Below are positions 8,294 through 16,291 of a stretch of 64,000 nucleotides of DNA, in pieces. Every line of letters begins with the position of its first letter. The stretch's first letter is position 1. Position numbers and translations under genes: made by a program. This DNA comes from Gaiella sp038230035. GTDB lineage: Bacteria; Actinomycetota; Thermoleophilia; Gaiellales; Gaiellaceae. The notes under the pieces are model-generated. The model had not been told where the DNA came from, did no database searches, and saw only the letters and a program-made list of their open reading frames with translations. The DNA lies in the NCBI GenBank assembly GCA_038230035.1, contig JBBRNX010000001.1, positions 62,001-126,000 on the forward strand, written 5' to 3'.

Positions 8294-8347
8294 GGGCGAG
8301 GCTCGCCTCGCCCTCCGCAGGTGAGGGCGACCCAAAGGTCGCCCTAC
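8290..8347. repeat. REP-like two-hairpin element between convergent genes (copy 2)
   Basis: A 58-bp element opens with GTAGGGGCGA and closes with TCGCCCTAC. It contains two perfect hairpins: 9-bp arms GGGCGAGGC/GCCTCGCCC (8294-8313) and 9-bp arms AGGGCGACC/GGTCGCCCT (8324-8345). It fills the whole gap between the methyltransferase and arginase, and each gene's TAG stop lies in one of its ends. It probably serves as a bidirectional terminator or 3' stabiliser. The first hairpin shares its arms with copy 1 at 225-244. Confidence 0.7.
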
Positions 8348-9255
8348 AGAATTGTCTTACCGAGTGCGCTCGCCACGAGCTCGACGGCGAGCGCGGCCGT
8401 CGTGTTCTCGCGATCGAGGATCGGGTTCACCTCGACGACCTCGAGCGAGCCTGCGAGGCCGGATTCGGCAACGAGCTCGAGCGCGAGGTGCGCCTCTCGA
8501 TAGGTCAGTCCGCCCCGAACGGGTGTCCCGACTCCGGGAGCAACCTCGGGATCGAGGACATCGAGGTCGAGCGACACGTGGACGAAGCCGAGGCCCGCGG
8601 CCCGGTCGAGCGCCTCGTGCATCGTGCGCTCGATCCCGATCCGGTCGATCTCGCTCATCGTAAACACGCGAATGCCCGCCTCCCGGACGAGAACCCGCTC
8701 GGGCGGATCGAGCGAACGAGCACCGACGATCGCGATCCGGCTCGGGTCGAGCGCTGGAAACGCCAACCCGGGATGAGCGAACCAATCGCCTGCTAGACCC
8801 GCCGCTGCGGCGAGCACCATCCCGTGGACGTTGCCGCTCGGGCTGGTCTCCGGCCTGTTGAGGTCGCCGTGGGCGTCGATCCAGATCACTCCGCCGACTC
8901 CGCCGTGCGCTGCGGCAAGACCGCCGAGAGTTCCGAGTGCAACCGAATGGTCGCCTCCGAGCACGAGCGGCCTCGCACCGGACCCGACCGCAGCCCGCAC
9001 CAGCCCCGACACCAGAGCGCACGTCTCGAGGATCTCCGGCAAGTAGTGCATCCGCTCGTCGACGACCGCCGCGCCCTCCGGCAGTGCCGTCGCCACGTTC
9101 CCATGGTCGAGGACCGAGTACCCGAGATTTTGCAGCCGCTCTTCGAGACCCGCGTAGCGGATCGCGGACGGCCCCATGTCGACGCCACGGCGGCTCTGCC
9201 CGAGGTCGAGCGGGGCGCCGATGATCGCAACAGACTTCGATATCGAGTCGGTCAC
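8344..9255 (-). CDS. rocF: Arginase
   Basis: 303-residue ureohydrolase. The two-manganese site motifs are intact: GGDHSVALG near residue 100, DAHGDLN (DAHxD) near residue 126, and SLDLDVLDP (SxDxDxxDP) near 229. Length, the EVNPILD box and the N-terminal GAPLDLGQSRRGVDMGPSAIR are characteristic of arginases rather than agmatinases, so it should convert L-arginine to ornithine and urea. It is monocistronic and convergent with the methyltransferase. Urea chemistry fits the neighbouring ureide genes, but there is no direct link. Confidence 0.92.
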   Translation of the reverse strand: MTDSISKSVAIIGAPLDLGQSRRGVDMGPSAIRYAGLEERLQNLGYSVLDHGNVATALPEGAAVVDERMHYLPEILETCALVSGLVRAAVGSGARPLVLGGDHSVALGTLGGLAAAHGGVGGVIWIDAHGDLNRPETSPSGNVHGMVLAAAAGLAGDWFAHPGLAFPALDPSRIAIVGARSLDPPERVLVREAGIRVFTMSEIDRIGIERTMHEALDRAAGLGFVHVSLDLDVLDPEVAPGVGTPVRGGLTYREAHLALELVAESGLAGSLEVVEVNPILDRENTTAALAVELVASALGKTIL

Positions 9256-9290
9256 GACGCGAAACGCTACTGGCTAGACTGCCAAGCTGC

Positions 9291-9363
9291 GGCGAGGTAG
9301 CTCAGTTGGTAGAGCACACGGCTGAAAACCGTGGTGTCGCCGGTTCAAGTCCGGCTCTCGCCA
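9291..9363 (+). tRNA. tRNA-Phe (GAA)
   Basis: A 73-nt cloverleaf with acceptor GGCGAGG/TCTCGCC, D-arm TAGCTCAGTTGGTAGAGCA, anticodon loop CTGAAAA (anticodon GAA at 9324-9326) and T-arm GCCGGTTCAAGTCCGGC. The discriminator base is A. The 3' CCA is not encoded and must be added afterwards. Confidence 0.97.
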
Positions 9364-9494
9364 TTCGCGTTTCCTTGCGCTCGCCGCCTGCGGCGGCCTC
9401 GCGTGTTCCCTTCGCACCGCTTCGCTTTTCTGCTCGGGAACACGGCCTCGCGCTCGGATATGCCGCGCCCGCCCTGCGGCGGGCACGGCCCGCG
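9364..9494. other. Gene-free spacer with several inverted repeats
   Basis: 131 bp between tRNA-Phe and the convergent SDR gene. It holds short perfect stems (GCCGCC/GGCGGC and CCCGCC/GGCGGG) and a longer-range pair GTGTTCCC/GGGAACAC. These may end transcription from both sides. No reading frame resembles a protein. Confidence 0.45.
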
Positions 9495-10997
9495 CTACCA
9501 GTCAGTTGGGCGATAGTCCTTGAGGAACTTGCCCCACACGTGATTGCCGGTGTTCGCGCCGTCGATGATCGGGTCGACGATCCGGGCGGCTCCGTCGACG
9601 ATGTCGAGCGGCGGCCGGAAGCGGTGCTCAGCTTCCTTCCGCAGCGTGATGTGGACGGGGTCCTCGTCGCTCACCCAGCCGGTGTCGACGCTGTTCATGT
9701 GGATGCCGTCATGGTGGTAATCGGCGGCGGAGGTTCGCGTCATCATGTTCAGCGCAGCCTTCGCCATGTTCGTGTGCGGGTGGCGCGTGGTCTTGAAGCG
9801 GCGGTAGAACTGGCCTTCCACTGCTGACACATTGACGATGTGCTTGTCGCGCTCCGGGGTGCGGAGCATCAGCGGCTTCAGACGAGCGTTGAGCACGAAC
9901 GGCGCGACGGCGTTGACGAGTTGCGTCTCGAGAAGCTCGACGGTCGAGACCTCCGCCAGTAGGTAGCGCCACGAGTTCCGCTCGCGCAGGTCGACCTGTT
10001 GCAGGTCCTGGTCGAGCCGACCGTCCGGAAAGAGGTGGTCACGCGAGACCTGCTCGTCGGGAAGCAGCGGGATCTGCGAGAGCTCCGGCACGCGCGTGGA
10101 GTCGAGCAAACCGGCGGCGCCAGACGGGAGCATGTCGTAGCGTCGGACGCCCTCGACCGCCCCGAGGAGATGCTGGGCAGACGCCGGTAGCGAGCCGGCC
10201 GCCGCGCGTTCGGCATCCATCATGTGCCGGTAGAAATCCGGTGGCCGGCGAACGGTCTGGCAGGCGTTGTTGACGATGTAGTCCAGTCGCTCATACATCC
10301 CGTCGAGGTGATGGCAAAGCGCCTCGACGCTGGGCGTGTGTCGCAGGTCGAGCGCGTAGATCTCGAGCCTGTCGGCCCACGCCTCGAAGTCGTCCTCGCG
10401 CGCATATCTCGCGGCGGCATCTCGCGGGAAGCGGGTGGTGACGATGAGCCGAGCGCCTGACCGCAGAAGCTTGATCCCAGCCTGATACCCGATCTTCACC
10501 CGGCCGCCCGTGAGCAGCCCCACGCGCCCGCGGAGGTCGGCCGTCTCGGTGCGCTTGGCGAAGTTGAAGTCGCCACACGGCCCGCAAAGCTGGTCGTAGA
10601 AGGGATGGATCTCGGAGTACGGCTGCTTGCACACGTAGCAGTGCTGCGGCTCGATCAGCTCACGGGGTTCGTTCGAGACGTCGAGTTGCTCGAACTCGCG
10701 CGGCGGACAGACGTTCGGGCTCGTATACACCGGCTTGTCCCGTAACTCCCGGATCCCGGTCTCGGCGAGGAGCGTCTCGTCCCTATGGATCCTCGCCGCT
10801 TTCTGGCGCCGCCGGAACGCCTTGCTGTTCTGGCGTCGCCGCACGACATCGGGCTCGAAGACGTCTCCCGCAGCGGTGAGAAGTCGTGCCCGCTCCTCGT
10901 CCGAAAGGCTCTCGAGAAGCCCGCGGTCGGCCGCGATCGCCTCCAGGACGTCGGCTGCCGCCTTCAGCCGAGCGGCTGTCTCGTCGTCGGTGGCCAT
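9495..10997 (-). CDS. SDR-family protein with N-terminal zinc-finger region
   Basis: 500 residues, twice the usual SDR length. Residues 1-115 are helical and charged. Residues 118-142 form a four-cysteine zinc-binding knuckle (CYVC at 120-123 and CGPC at 138-141). From about 157 a Rossmann dehydrogenase fold begins. Its nucleotide loop is atypical (TGGRVKIGYQ), NNACQT stands for NNAG, and a serine is present in NVSAVEGQ. The catalytic Tyr four residues before the Lys is Thr (TNMAKAAL). The ATG at 10997 is preferred because the longer frame overlaps the upstream gene. Last gene of the cofactor operon. Function unknown, possibly NAD(P)-binding without classical SDR catalysis. Confidence 0.8.
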   Translation of the reverse strand: MATDDETAARLKAAADVLEAIAADRGLLESLSDEERARLLTAAGDVFEPDVVRRRQNSKAFRRRQKAARIHRDETLLAETGIRELRDKPVYTSPNVCPPREFEQLDVSNEPRELIEPQHCYVCKQPYSEIHPFYDQLCGPCGDFNFAKRTETADLRGRVGLLTGGRVKIGYQAGIKLLRSGARLIVTTRFPRDAAARYAREDDFEAWADRLEIYALDLRHTPSVEALCHHLDGMYERLDYIVNNACQTVRRPPDFYRHMMDAERAAAGSLPASAQHLLGAVEGVRRYDMLPSGAAGLLDSTRVPELSQIPLLPDEQVSRDHLFPDGRLDQDLQQVDLRERNSWRYLLAEVSTVELLETQLVNAVAPFVLNARLKPLMLRTPERDKHIVNVSAVEGQFYRRFKTTRHPHTNMAKAALNMMTRTSAADYHHDGIHMNSVDTGWVSDEDPVHITLRKEAEHRFRPPLDIVDGAARIVDPIIDGANTGNHVWGKFLKDYRPTDW

Positions 10998-11010
10998 ACC
11001 GCCGACGACG

Positions 11011-11823
11011 CTAGCCGGAAAGTCCGTCGGCCAGCCTGATCTGCAGCTTCTGACCGGGCTCCGCATGGAGCAACGATGCGGCGTTGCCGCCCGAGATCGC
11101 GACGCACATGTTCCGGTAGCTGTCTTCGTACAGGATCACGTCCCCCGTGCGCGCGTCGGCGAAGGTACGTGCGGCGACGGCGTAGTAGCGCTCGCCGTCG
11201 AGCTCCAGCTCGAGGCGCGTGCCTGGCACCACACCGACCCTTTCGATGTCGTCGCGCGTGAGGTTCAGCGCGATGTTGCCGAAGCTGTCGACAAAGAGTG
11301 CAACAGCGTCGATCGTTCCCTCCGAGAAGTGCGGCACCGGCAGATCGAGCCGGACGAGCGCGTCGGCCGCGAGCGACGGCCCGAGATCCTCGAGAGGCAC
11401 TCCGTTGGCGAGATGGGCAGCCGCCGGCGCGAACAGGTCGCGACCGTGGAACGTGCGCGAGATCGACTCGAGCGCGTAGTCCGGGTTCGCGAGCTCGCGG
11501 ACGTCGTCGATCCCCGCCCTGTCCGCAGCCCGAAGCAGCAGCCCGTTGTCCGGACCGACGAACACCCTGCCCTCGCGGTCGCGCAGCGCAATCGCACGCC
11601 GACCGCCGCCCACCCCCGGATCTACAACAGCGAGATGGACGCCGATCGGCATGTACGGCAGCGTGTTCGCGAGAACAAGCGCTCCTTGCAGGATCGCTTG
11701 AGCCGGAATTCCGTGGGTGACATCGATGATCTCCGCATCCGGCGCGATCCGCTTGATCACTCCATGGCACGTCCCGACGAAGTCATCGGTCAGCCCGAAG
11801 TCGGTGAGGAAGCAGACGAACAC
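11011..11823 (-). CDS. S-adenosyl-L-methionine hydroxide adenosyltransferase (DUF62)
   Basis: 270 residues matching the SAM hydroxide adenosyltransferase family, which hydrolyses SAM to adenosine and methionine. Typical blocks are FLTDFGLTDDFVGTCHGVI at the N-terminus, HLAVVDPGVGG, FVGPDNGLL, TFHGRDLFAPAAAHLA and DSFGNIALNL. It is related to fluorinases and chlorinases but I see no sign of a halogenase role. GTG start, 9 nt after the hemD stop, so it is part of the heme/cofactor operon. Its link with heme synthesis is unclear. Confidence 0.9.
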   Translation of the reverse strand: MFVCFLTDFGLTDDFVGTCHGVIKRIAPDAEIIDVTHGIPAQAILQGALVLANTLPYMPIGVHLAVVDPGVGGGRRAIALRDREGRVFVGPDNGLLLRAADRAGIDDVRELANPDYALESISRTFHGRDLFAPAAAHLANGVPLEDLGPSLAADALVRLDLPVPHFSEGTIDAVALFVDSFGNIALNLTRDDIERVGVVPGTRLELELDGERYYAVAARTFADARTGDVILYEDSYRNMCVAISGGNAASLLHAEPGQKLQIRLADGLSG

Positions 11824-11832
11824 GCTACGAGG

Positions 11833-12462
11833 TTAACGCGATGCGCGCAGAACGGCGGTGACCAAGCCGCCGATGTCCTGGGTTTCAGCCTCTTCGATCA
11901 CGCTCACCCCGAGCTCTTCTGCCGCACGCGTCGTCTCAGGCCCGATCGTCACCGCGGGAATCGAGAGGCCAAGTCCGGCATATGACAGCGCGGCACTTGG
12001 AGATGCGAGTACGACGAGATCCCCGCGCAACGGCTCAGAGGGTATGACCGCGTTCGTGCGATAGAGCGCGACGAACTCGGCATCCAACTCCTCGACCAGC
12101 AGACGGCGCGCGTTCTCAGCACCCGCAAACAGGACTCTGCCAGCTGGCCGCGGGAACTCCGCGAGCAGACCTTCTTGCGTCGAGACCGCAGGCACCAGGT
12201 CGACCTTCGCCACCCAGGCGTCTGCCGTCGCTTTGCCGATCGCTGCGACGTGTGCGGGCTCCCCGGCCGCCCGTCGCTTGAGCTCGGACGCACCCGTGGC
12301 ACTCGTGAGGATCAGCCAGTCGTACCCCGTGAGCGCCACCGACCCGGTCTCGATCGGTTCGACCGCGATCAACGGGCTGACAACGATCCGTAGCTTGGAC
12401 GGCAAGCTGCGAAGCTCAGCCGCTAGCCGCTCGTTGCGACCTGCGGGCCGCGTCAGGATCAC
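11833..12462 (-). CDS. hemD: Uroporphyrinogen-III synthase
   Basis: 209-residue HemD, which cyclises hydroxymethylbilane to uroporphyrinogen III. The family is weakly conserved. Recognisable are VILTRPAGRNERLAAEL at the N-terminus, WLILTSATGA near residue 50, VAAIGKATADA and the C-terminal VTIGPETTRAAEELGV. I chose the GTG at 12462, two bases after the hemC stop. The longer open frame to 12534 would overlap hemC with non-HemD sequence. Position directly behind hemC confirms the assignment. Confidence 0.88.
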   Translation of the reverse strand: MILTRPAGRNERLAAELRSLPSKLRIVVSPLIAVEPIETGSVALTGYDWLILTSATGASELKRRAAGEPAHVAAIGKATADAWVAKVDLVPAVSTQEGLLAEFPRPAGRVLFAGAENARRLLVEELDAEFVALYRTNAVIPSEPLRGDLVVLASPSAALSYAGLGLSIPAVTIGPETTRAAEELGVSVIEEAETQDIGGLVTAVLRASR

Positions 12463-12464
12463 GG

Positions 12465-13289
12465 TCAGCGGAGGAACGGCTCGAGCTCCCGAGCGACCGC
12501 GATCGGGTCGGTGCCGCTCCTCCGCTCCAGCCAACGGCCGTCCTCGTCCGCGACGAGCACCGTCAACGTCGCACCGTCGTGGTGCGCAGCGACAGGTGCA
12601 AGGCAGCCACCGCCGACGAGCGCCACCGCGTGTCGCTCAGCCTCGACGCGGCGACGAGTCTCCGCGTCGTCTGCTGCGGAAACGAGATGCTCCTCGCCGG
12701 TGCGAACCTGCAAGGCGAGCGCCCCCTGGCCCGCTTCCGGCAGCATCACGTCCGGCTCGAGCCGCGCACCGATTTCGGCACCAAGCCCAAGTCGGTCCAA
12801 CCCACAAGCTGCAAGCACGACGGCATCGAGACCTCGCTCGCCGCGCTTGCGTAACCGGGTGTCGATGTTCCCGCGGAGAGGCTCGATCGACAGTGTCGGC
12901 TCGAGGGCGAGCAGCTGTGCGCGGCGCCGAACCGAAGCCGTGCCGATCCTCATGCCAGGCGCAAGTGCCGTCACGCCGCACAGAGCATCGCGTGCATCCT
13001 CCCGAGCTGGATACGCGCCTACCGCCAGCCCAGCGGTGTCCGTCGACGTCATGTCCTTTGCCGAGTGCACCGCCACGTCGATGCGATTGCCGAGTAGCGC
13101 CTCCTCGAGCTCCTTGACGAAGACTCCGCGCTCGCCGATCTGGCCGAACGGCTTCGTACGGTCGCGGTCGCCGGCAGTCGTGATCGGGATGAGCGCAACC
13201 TCCACGCCGGACCCGCGAAGCACCTCGACTGCGCGACCGGCCTGGGTGAGCGCGAGCCTACTGCCGCGGGAACCGACGCGCAGCAGCAC
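12465..13289 (-). CDS. hemC: Porphobilinogen deaminase (hydroxymethylbilane synthase)
   Basis: 274 residues, somewhat shorter than the usual ~310. N-terminal RVGSRGSRLALTQA, active-site loop GERGVFVKELEEALL, VHSAKDMTST, RGNIDTRLRK and the dipyrromethane-attachment cysteine in VGGGCLAPVAAH are all present. The shortening is in the C-terminal domain 3. It polymerises four porphobilinogens in the cytosol. GTG start, 120 nt downstream of hemA and two bases from hemD. hemB is not in the window. Confidence 0.94.
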   Translation of the reverse strand: MLLRVGSRGSRLALTQAGRAVEVLRGSGVEVALIPITTAGDRDRTKPFGQIGERGVFVKELEEALLGNRIDVAVHSAKDMTSTDTAGLAVGAYPAREDARDALCGVTALAPGMRIGTASVRRRAQLLALEPTLSIEPLRGNIDTRLRKRGERGLDAVVLAACGLDRLGLGAEIGARLEPDVMLPEAGQGALALQVRTGEEHLVSAADDAETRRRVEAERHAVALVGGGCLAPVAAHHDGATLTVLVADEDGRWLERRSGTDPIAVARELEPFLR

Positions 13290-13409
13290 GGCAGCGGCGA
13301 GCGGTCGCGGTGCGCGTCTCGCCGCACCCGCGCCGGCCCCTCGGCCGGATCCGGACGAACGACGTCGGCGCCTGGAGCGGCAGCGGACGACCGAGCAGAT
13401 ACTGCCGCG

Positions 13410-14669
13410 TCACTTGGCTCGCTCCTCCTCCCCGAGACCGAACAGGTGTCGCACGACCTCAGCATAAACCACGCCGTCGGCTGCGGCAGCTGCCTCTTTC
13501 AGCCGAACGGTCGGCAGGTGGAGAAGCTTGTTGACGATCTGCGAGGTCATCGCCTCCACGATCCGACGCTCGCTGTCGGCCAGGTGCCCGAGGCGTGACT
13601 CTGCTTTGGCGAGCTCCGACGATCGGATCTCCTCCGCCCGGGCACGCAACGACGCGATGGCTGGCACGACGGCCAGCGCCGCTTGCCAGCCCTGGAAGCG
13701 ATCGGCCTCTACAGCGACGATGCGCTCGGCGCGCGACGCCTCGGCACGGCGCCCCGCGAGCGACGCCTCCACAACCGCCTCCAGGTCGTCGATGTCATAG
13801 ACGAACGATCCGTCGTGAGTTGCCAGCGAGGGGTCGATGTCGCGGGGAACAGCGAGGTCGACGAACAGGATCGGCCGGCCGCGACGAGCCCGCACTGCGT
13901 CGCCCAGGTCGTCGCGGGTCAGTACGAAGCCGCGTGCGCTCGTCGACGAGACGACGACGTCTGCGACCGCAACCTCCGCCGCGAGTTCACCGAGGCCAAC
14001 CGCCCGCGTATCGAACCGGGCCGCGAGCTGCTCGCCATGCGCCACGGTTCGGTTCGCAATCGCGTGGATGGACGCGCCGCGGGAGACGAGGTTCCGGGCC
14101 GTCGACTCACTCATCTTTCCTGCGCCGACAAGAAGTACCGACCGTCCTGCCATCTCGCCGAACACCTGCTGCGCAAGCGCGGCTGCGGCGGCTGGGACCG
14201 AGGACGGGCTCTCGCCGATCGACGTCTCGACCCTAGCCCGACGACCCGCGTGCAGCGCCTGCCGGAACAATCGATCCAGAAGCGGCCCTGTCGAGCCCGT
14301 CTCATAGGCAGCGCGTACCTGGCCGAGAATCTCGCCCTCACCCGGCACCAGCGAGTCGAGGCCCGCGGCGACCCTGAAGAGATGGAGCGCTGCAGACTCG
14401 TCGGCGAGCCGGTAGAGCACCGGGCTGAGCTCATCGCCCCTCTCTCGCGCTAGTCCAACGAGAGCAGACGAAGCACGCTGCTCGAGCGTCGGGTCGCCGA
14501 CTGCTGCGAGGTAGATCTCGGTGCGGTTACACGTCGAGAGGACGACCGCTTCGCAGTCCGCAGCGAGCTCGGCCGCAAGCGCCGTAGCTGCCTCGGGATC
14601 GACCGACACCCGCTCGCGCAGCTCTAGCGGGGTGCGATGGTGCGAGACGCCGACGAGGCTGAGATTCAT
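13410..14669 (-). CDS. hemA: Glutamyl-tRNA reductase
   Basis: 419 residues. Reduces glutamyl-tRNA to glutamate-1-semialdehyde, the first committed step of the C5 heme pathway. The catalytic-Cys motif STCNRTEIY lies near residue 51, substrate recognition GEGEILGQVR near 112, and the NADPH-binding site LLVGAGKMSESTARNL near 180. A C-terminal dimerisation helix follows. ATG start overlaps the stop of the HemX-like gene by 4 nt, which couples reductase level to that membrane protein. Confidence 0.96.
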   Translation of the reverse strand: MNLSLVGVSHHRTPLELRERVSVDPEAATALAAELAADCEAVVLSTCNRTEIYLAAVGDPTLEQRASSALVGLARERGDELSPVLYRLADESAALHLFRVAAGLDSLVPGEGEILGQVRAAYETGSTGPLLDRLFRQALHAGRRARVETSIGESPSSVPAAAAALAQQVFGEMAGRSVLLVGAGKMSESTARNLVSRGASIHAIANRTVAHGEQLAARFDTRAVGLGELAAEVAVADVVVSSTSARGFVLTRDDLGDAVRARRGRPILFVDLAVPRDIDPSLATHDGSFVYDIDDLEAVVEASLAGRRAEASRAERIVAVEADRFQGWQAALAVVPAIASLRARAEEIRSSELAKAESRLGHLADSERRIVEAMTSQIVNKLLHLPTVRLKEAAAAADGVVYAEVVRHLFGLGEEERAK

Positions 14670-15439
14670 GATGCGAAGTGTGTGATCGGGAGCACGATCG
14701 CGACGAGGGCAAGCGCCGAGAGCTGCAGCGACGCCGCGCGGCGCCCGCGCAAGCCCGCCTCACGCCGTAGGACCAGGAGCAGGGCCAGTGTCAACCACAG
14801 CGCGAGAGTGACGGCCATCGCAGCGTCGAAATGGCCACGTTGGAGTCGAGCGAGACCGAGCACGATCCCGCCTGTCAGGAGGACGAGCGACGCCGCGGCG
14901 ATGCGTGCCGACAGGCGGTCGAGTGCGTCGAGCGGCGGCACTCGCAGTCGGAACAACCGGGAGTCGCGGCGCGTCAAGCGCCCGTCCTCCCACAGATAGA
15001 GACCGGCCATCGCAGCTGCAACCGTCAGTCCAGCGAGTGCCGCCAGTGTCAGGCCGACATGCGCAGCGAGCAGAACGCCCGAATGAACCCCTCCTGCCAG
15101 GCCGGTTCCACCGCCGGCCCACGACGCAAGGAGGAGCGCCGCCGCCAGCGGCATCACGGCCAGACCGAGGAGCCGGTAGCGCGCGTTGCAGCCCCAGACG
15201 AGAAACGCCGTCACAATCAGCCAGCTGAAGAGGTTGAGCGCGCCCGCCGCCGTTCCCCACGGGAACCCATCAGCCCGCAGCGCCTGGACGAACAGCAGCG
15301 AGGTCTGCGCGATCCATCCGAGCCGGACGCCCCAGATGGCGAGCCGCCCCGCGATACGCGGCGAACGAAGGACCGTTGCGTAGGCGACGGCCGCTTCCCC
15401 GTACGCGAGCAGCGCCGGCCAGACGAGAAACTCAGCCAT
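14666..15439 (-). CDS. HemX / CcsA-like cytochrome c assembly membrane protein
   Basis: 257-residue protein with about eight hydrophobic segments, of the cytochrome c assembly (CcsA/HemX-like) superfamily. The region FPWGTAAGALNLFSWLIVTAFLVW (about residues 59-82) matches the HemX version of the tryptophan-rich motif better than the full WWD heme-handling motif of CcmC/CcsA. Such proteins sit next to hemA in many bacteria and modulate HemA level. A System II assembly role is possible. It overlaps the ccmD-like gene by 8 nt and hemA by 4 nt. Confidence 0.75.
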   Translation of the reverse strand: MAEFLVWPALLAYGEAAVAYATVLRSPRIAGRLAIWGVRLGWIAQTSLLFVQALRADGFPWGTAAGALNLFSWLIVTAFLVWGCNARYRLLGLAVMPLAAALLLASWAGGGTGLAGGVHSGVLLAAHVGLTLAALAGLTVAAAMAGLYLWEDGRLTRRDSRLFRLRVPPLDALDRLSARIAAASLVLLTGGIVLGLARLQRGHFDAAMAVTLALWLTLALLLVLRREAGLRGRRAASLQLSALALVAIVLPITHFAS

Positions 15440-15602
15440 CGTCGCTGTCCGGCTTTGGCGTTGTGTCGCGGAGTCGCTCCTGCAGCTCGGCTTTCTCGCG
15501 CTCGAGTCGTGCGAGCTTCGCCGCGATGATCACGACCCAGACGAGCAGCGTGAGAAAGACGACTGCATATGCCGCCGCCGTGTACTTCTCGCCGGAACTC
15601 AT
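15432..15602 (-). CDS. ccmD: CcmD-like small membrane protein
   Basis: 56 residues, read directly from sequence. A short polar N-terminus (MSSGEKYTAAAY) is followed by one membrane helix (about 11-29) and a charged coiled tail with LARLEREKAELQERLRD. Size, single helix, heptad-like tail and position directly after ccmC match CcmD, which stabilises the CcmABC heme-export complex. It overlaps ccmC by 4 nt (ATGA) and the HemX-like gene by 8 nt. CcmD proteins share little sequence, so context carries the call. Confidence 0.7.
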   Translation of the reverse strand: MSSGEKYTAAAYAVVFLTLLVWVVIIAAKLARLEREKAELQERLRDTTPKPDSDDG

Positions 15603-16291
15603 GTCGCTACGGCCTCACGCAGATCCTGGAGCTGAGCGTCGGATCGTTTTCCGACCAGCTCGATGCGGTACATGACGTAGGCAAGCACCGCGATGGCAAC
15701 CCAGCAAACGCAGAAGGCCGCGAACTGCGTGTGCGTCATGCCCGGCCCGTGGCGCGTGAAGACGACCGGATGGATGAATCGTTGCGAGAGGCGGATCGCG
15801 AGGGCGCTGACCGGAATCAGGGCGGCGCCGAACAACGCGTACACCGCTGAGATCCGTTCGCGGCGGGGCCCTGGTTCGATCGAGAAGCGAAGCATGAAGT
15901 AGGCGCAGTAGAAGAGGAAGAGCACGAGGAACAGCACGAGCTGATCCTCCGACCACACCCACCAGCGATCCCACGATGCCTTCGCCCAGATCGAGCCGGT
16001 GATGAGCGTCAGCGCGCCGAAGATCGTCCCCTGATGGATCGCGGTGTAGCTCTCCAAGTCATACCGCTCGGCGCCCGTCCACAGCAGCCTGAGGCCCTTC
16101 CACGCGCCCGTCCCGAAGCAGATATACGACGTCAACGCGATCGGGACGTGAAAGTAGAAGATCTTCTGGCTGATCCCTTGATCGGCGTCGACCGGTGCGA
16201 CGAAGAACACCATCGCGAGCGCGACGCCCATCAGCACGACCGCACCGAGAGCCAGTGCAGGCAGATGCCTATTCAGTGATGACGTATTCAA
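15599..16291 (-). CDS. ccmC: Heme exporter subunit CcmC
   Basis: About 230 residues with six hydrophobic segments. The tryptophan-rich heme motif reads IWAKASWDRWWVWSEDQL near the middle, and periplasmic histidines flank it (FYFHVP, YTAIHQG, IHPVVF). CcmC presents heme to the chaperone CcmE during cytochrome c maturation. I place the start at TTG 16291, overlapping the ccmB end, because the longer frame to 16360 lies entirely inside ccmB. This start is uncertain. Confidence 0.88.
   Translation of the reverse strand: MNTSSLNRHLPALALGAVVLMGVALAMVFFVAPVDADQGISQKIFYFHVPIALTSYICFGTGAWKGLRLLWTGAERYDLESYTAIHQGTIFGALTLITGSIWAKASWDRWWVWSEDQLVLFLVLFLFYCAYFMLRFSIEPGPRRERISAVYALFGAALIPVSALAIRLSQRFIHPVVFTRHGPGMTHTQFAAFCVCWVAIAVLAYVMYRIELVGKRSDAQLQDLREAVAT

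Noticed and set aside
9364..9494. Possible attachment site of an integrated element downstream of tRNA-Phe
   Set aside because: No integrase and no duplicated tRNA 3' end found nearby; flanking genes are ordinary chromosomal genes.
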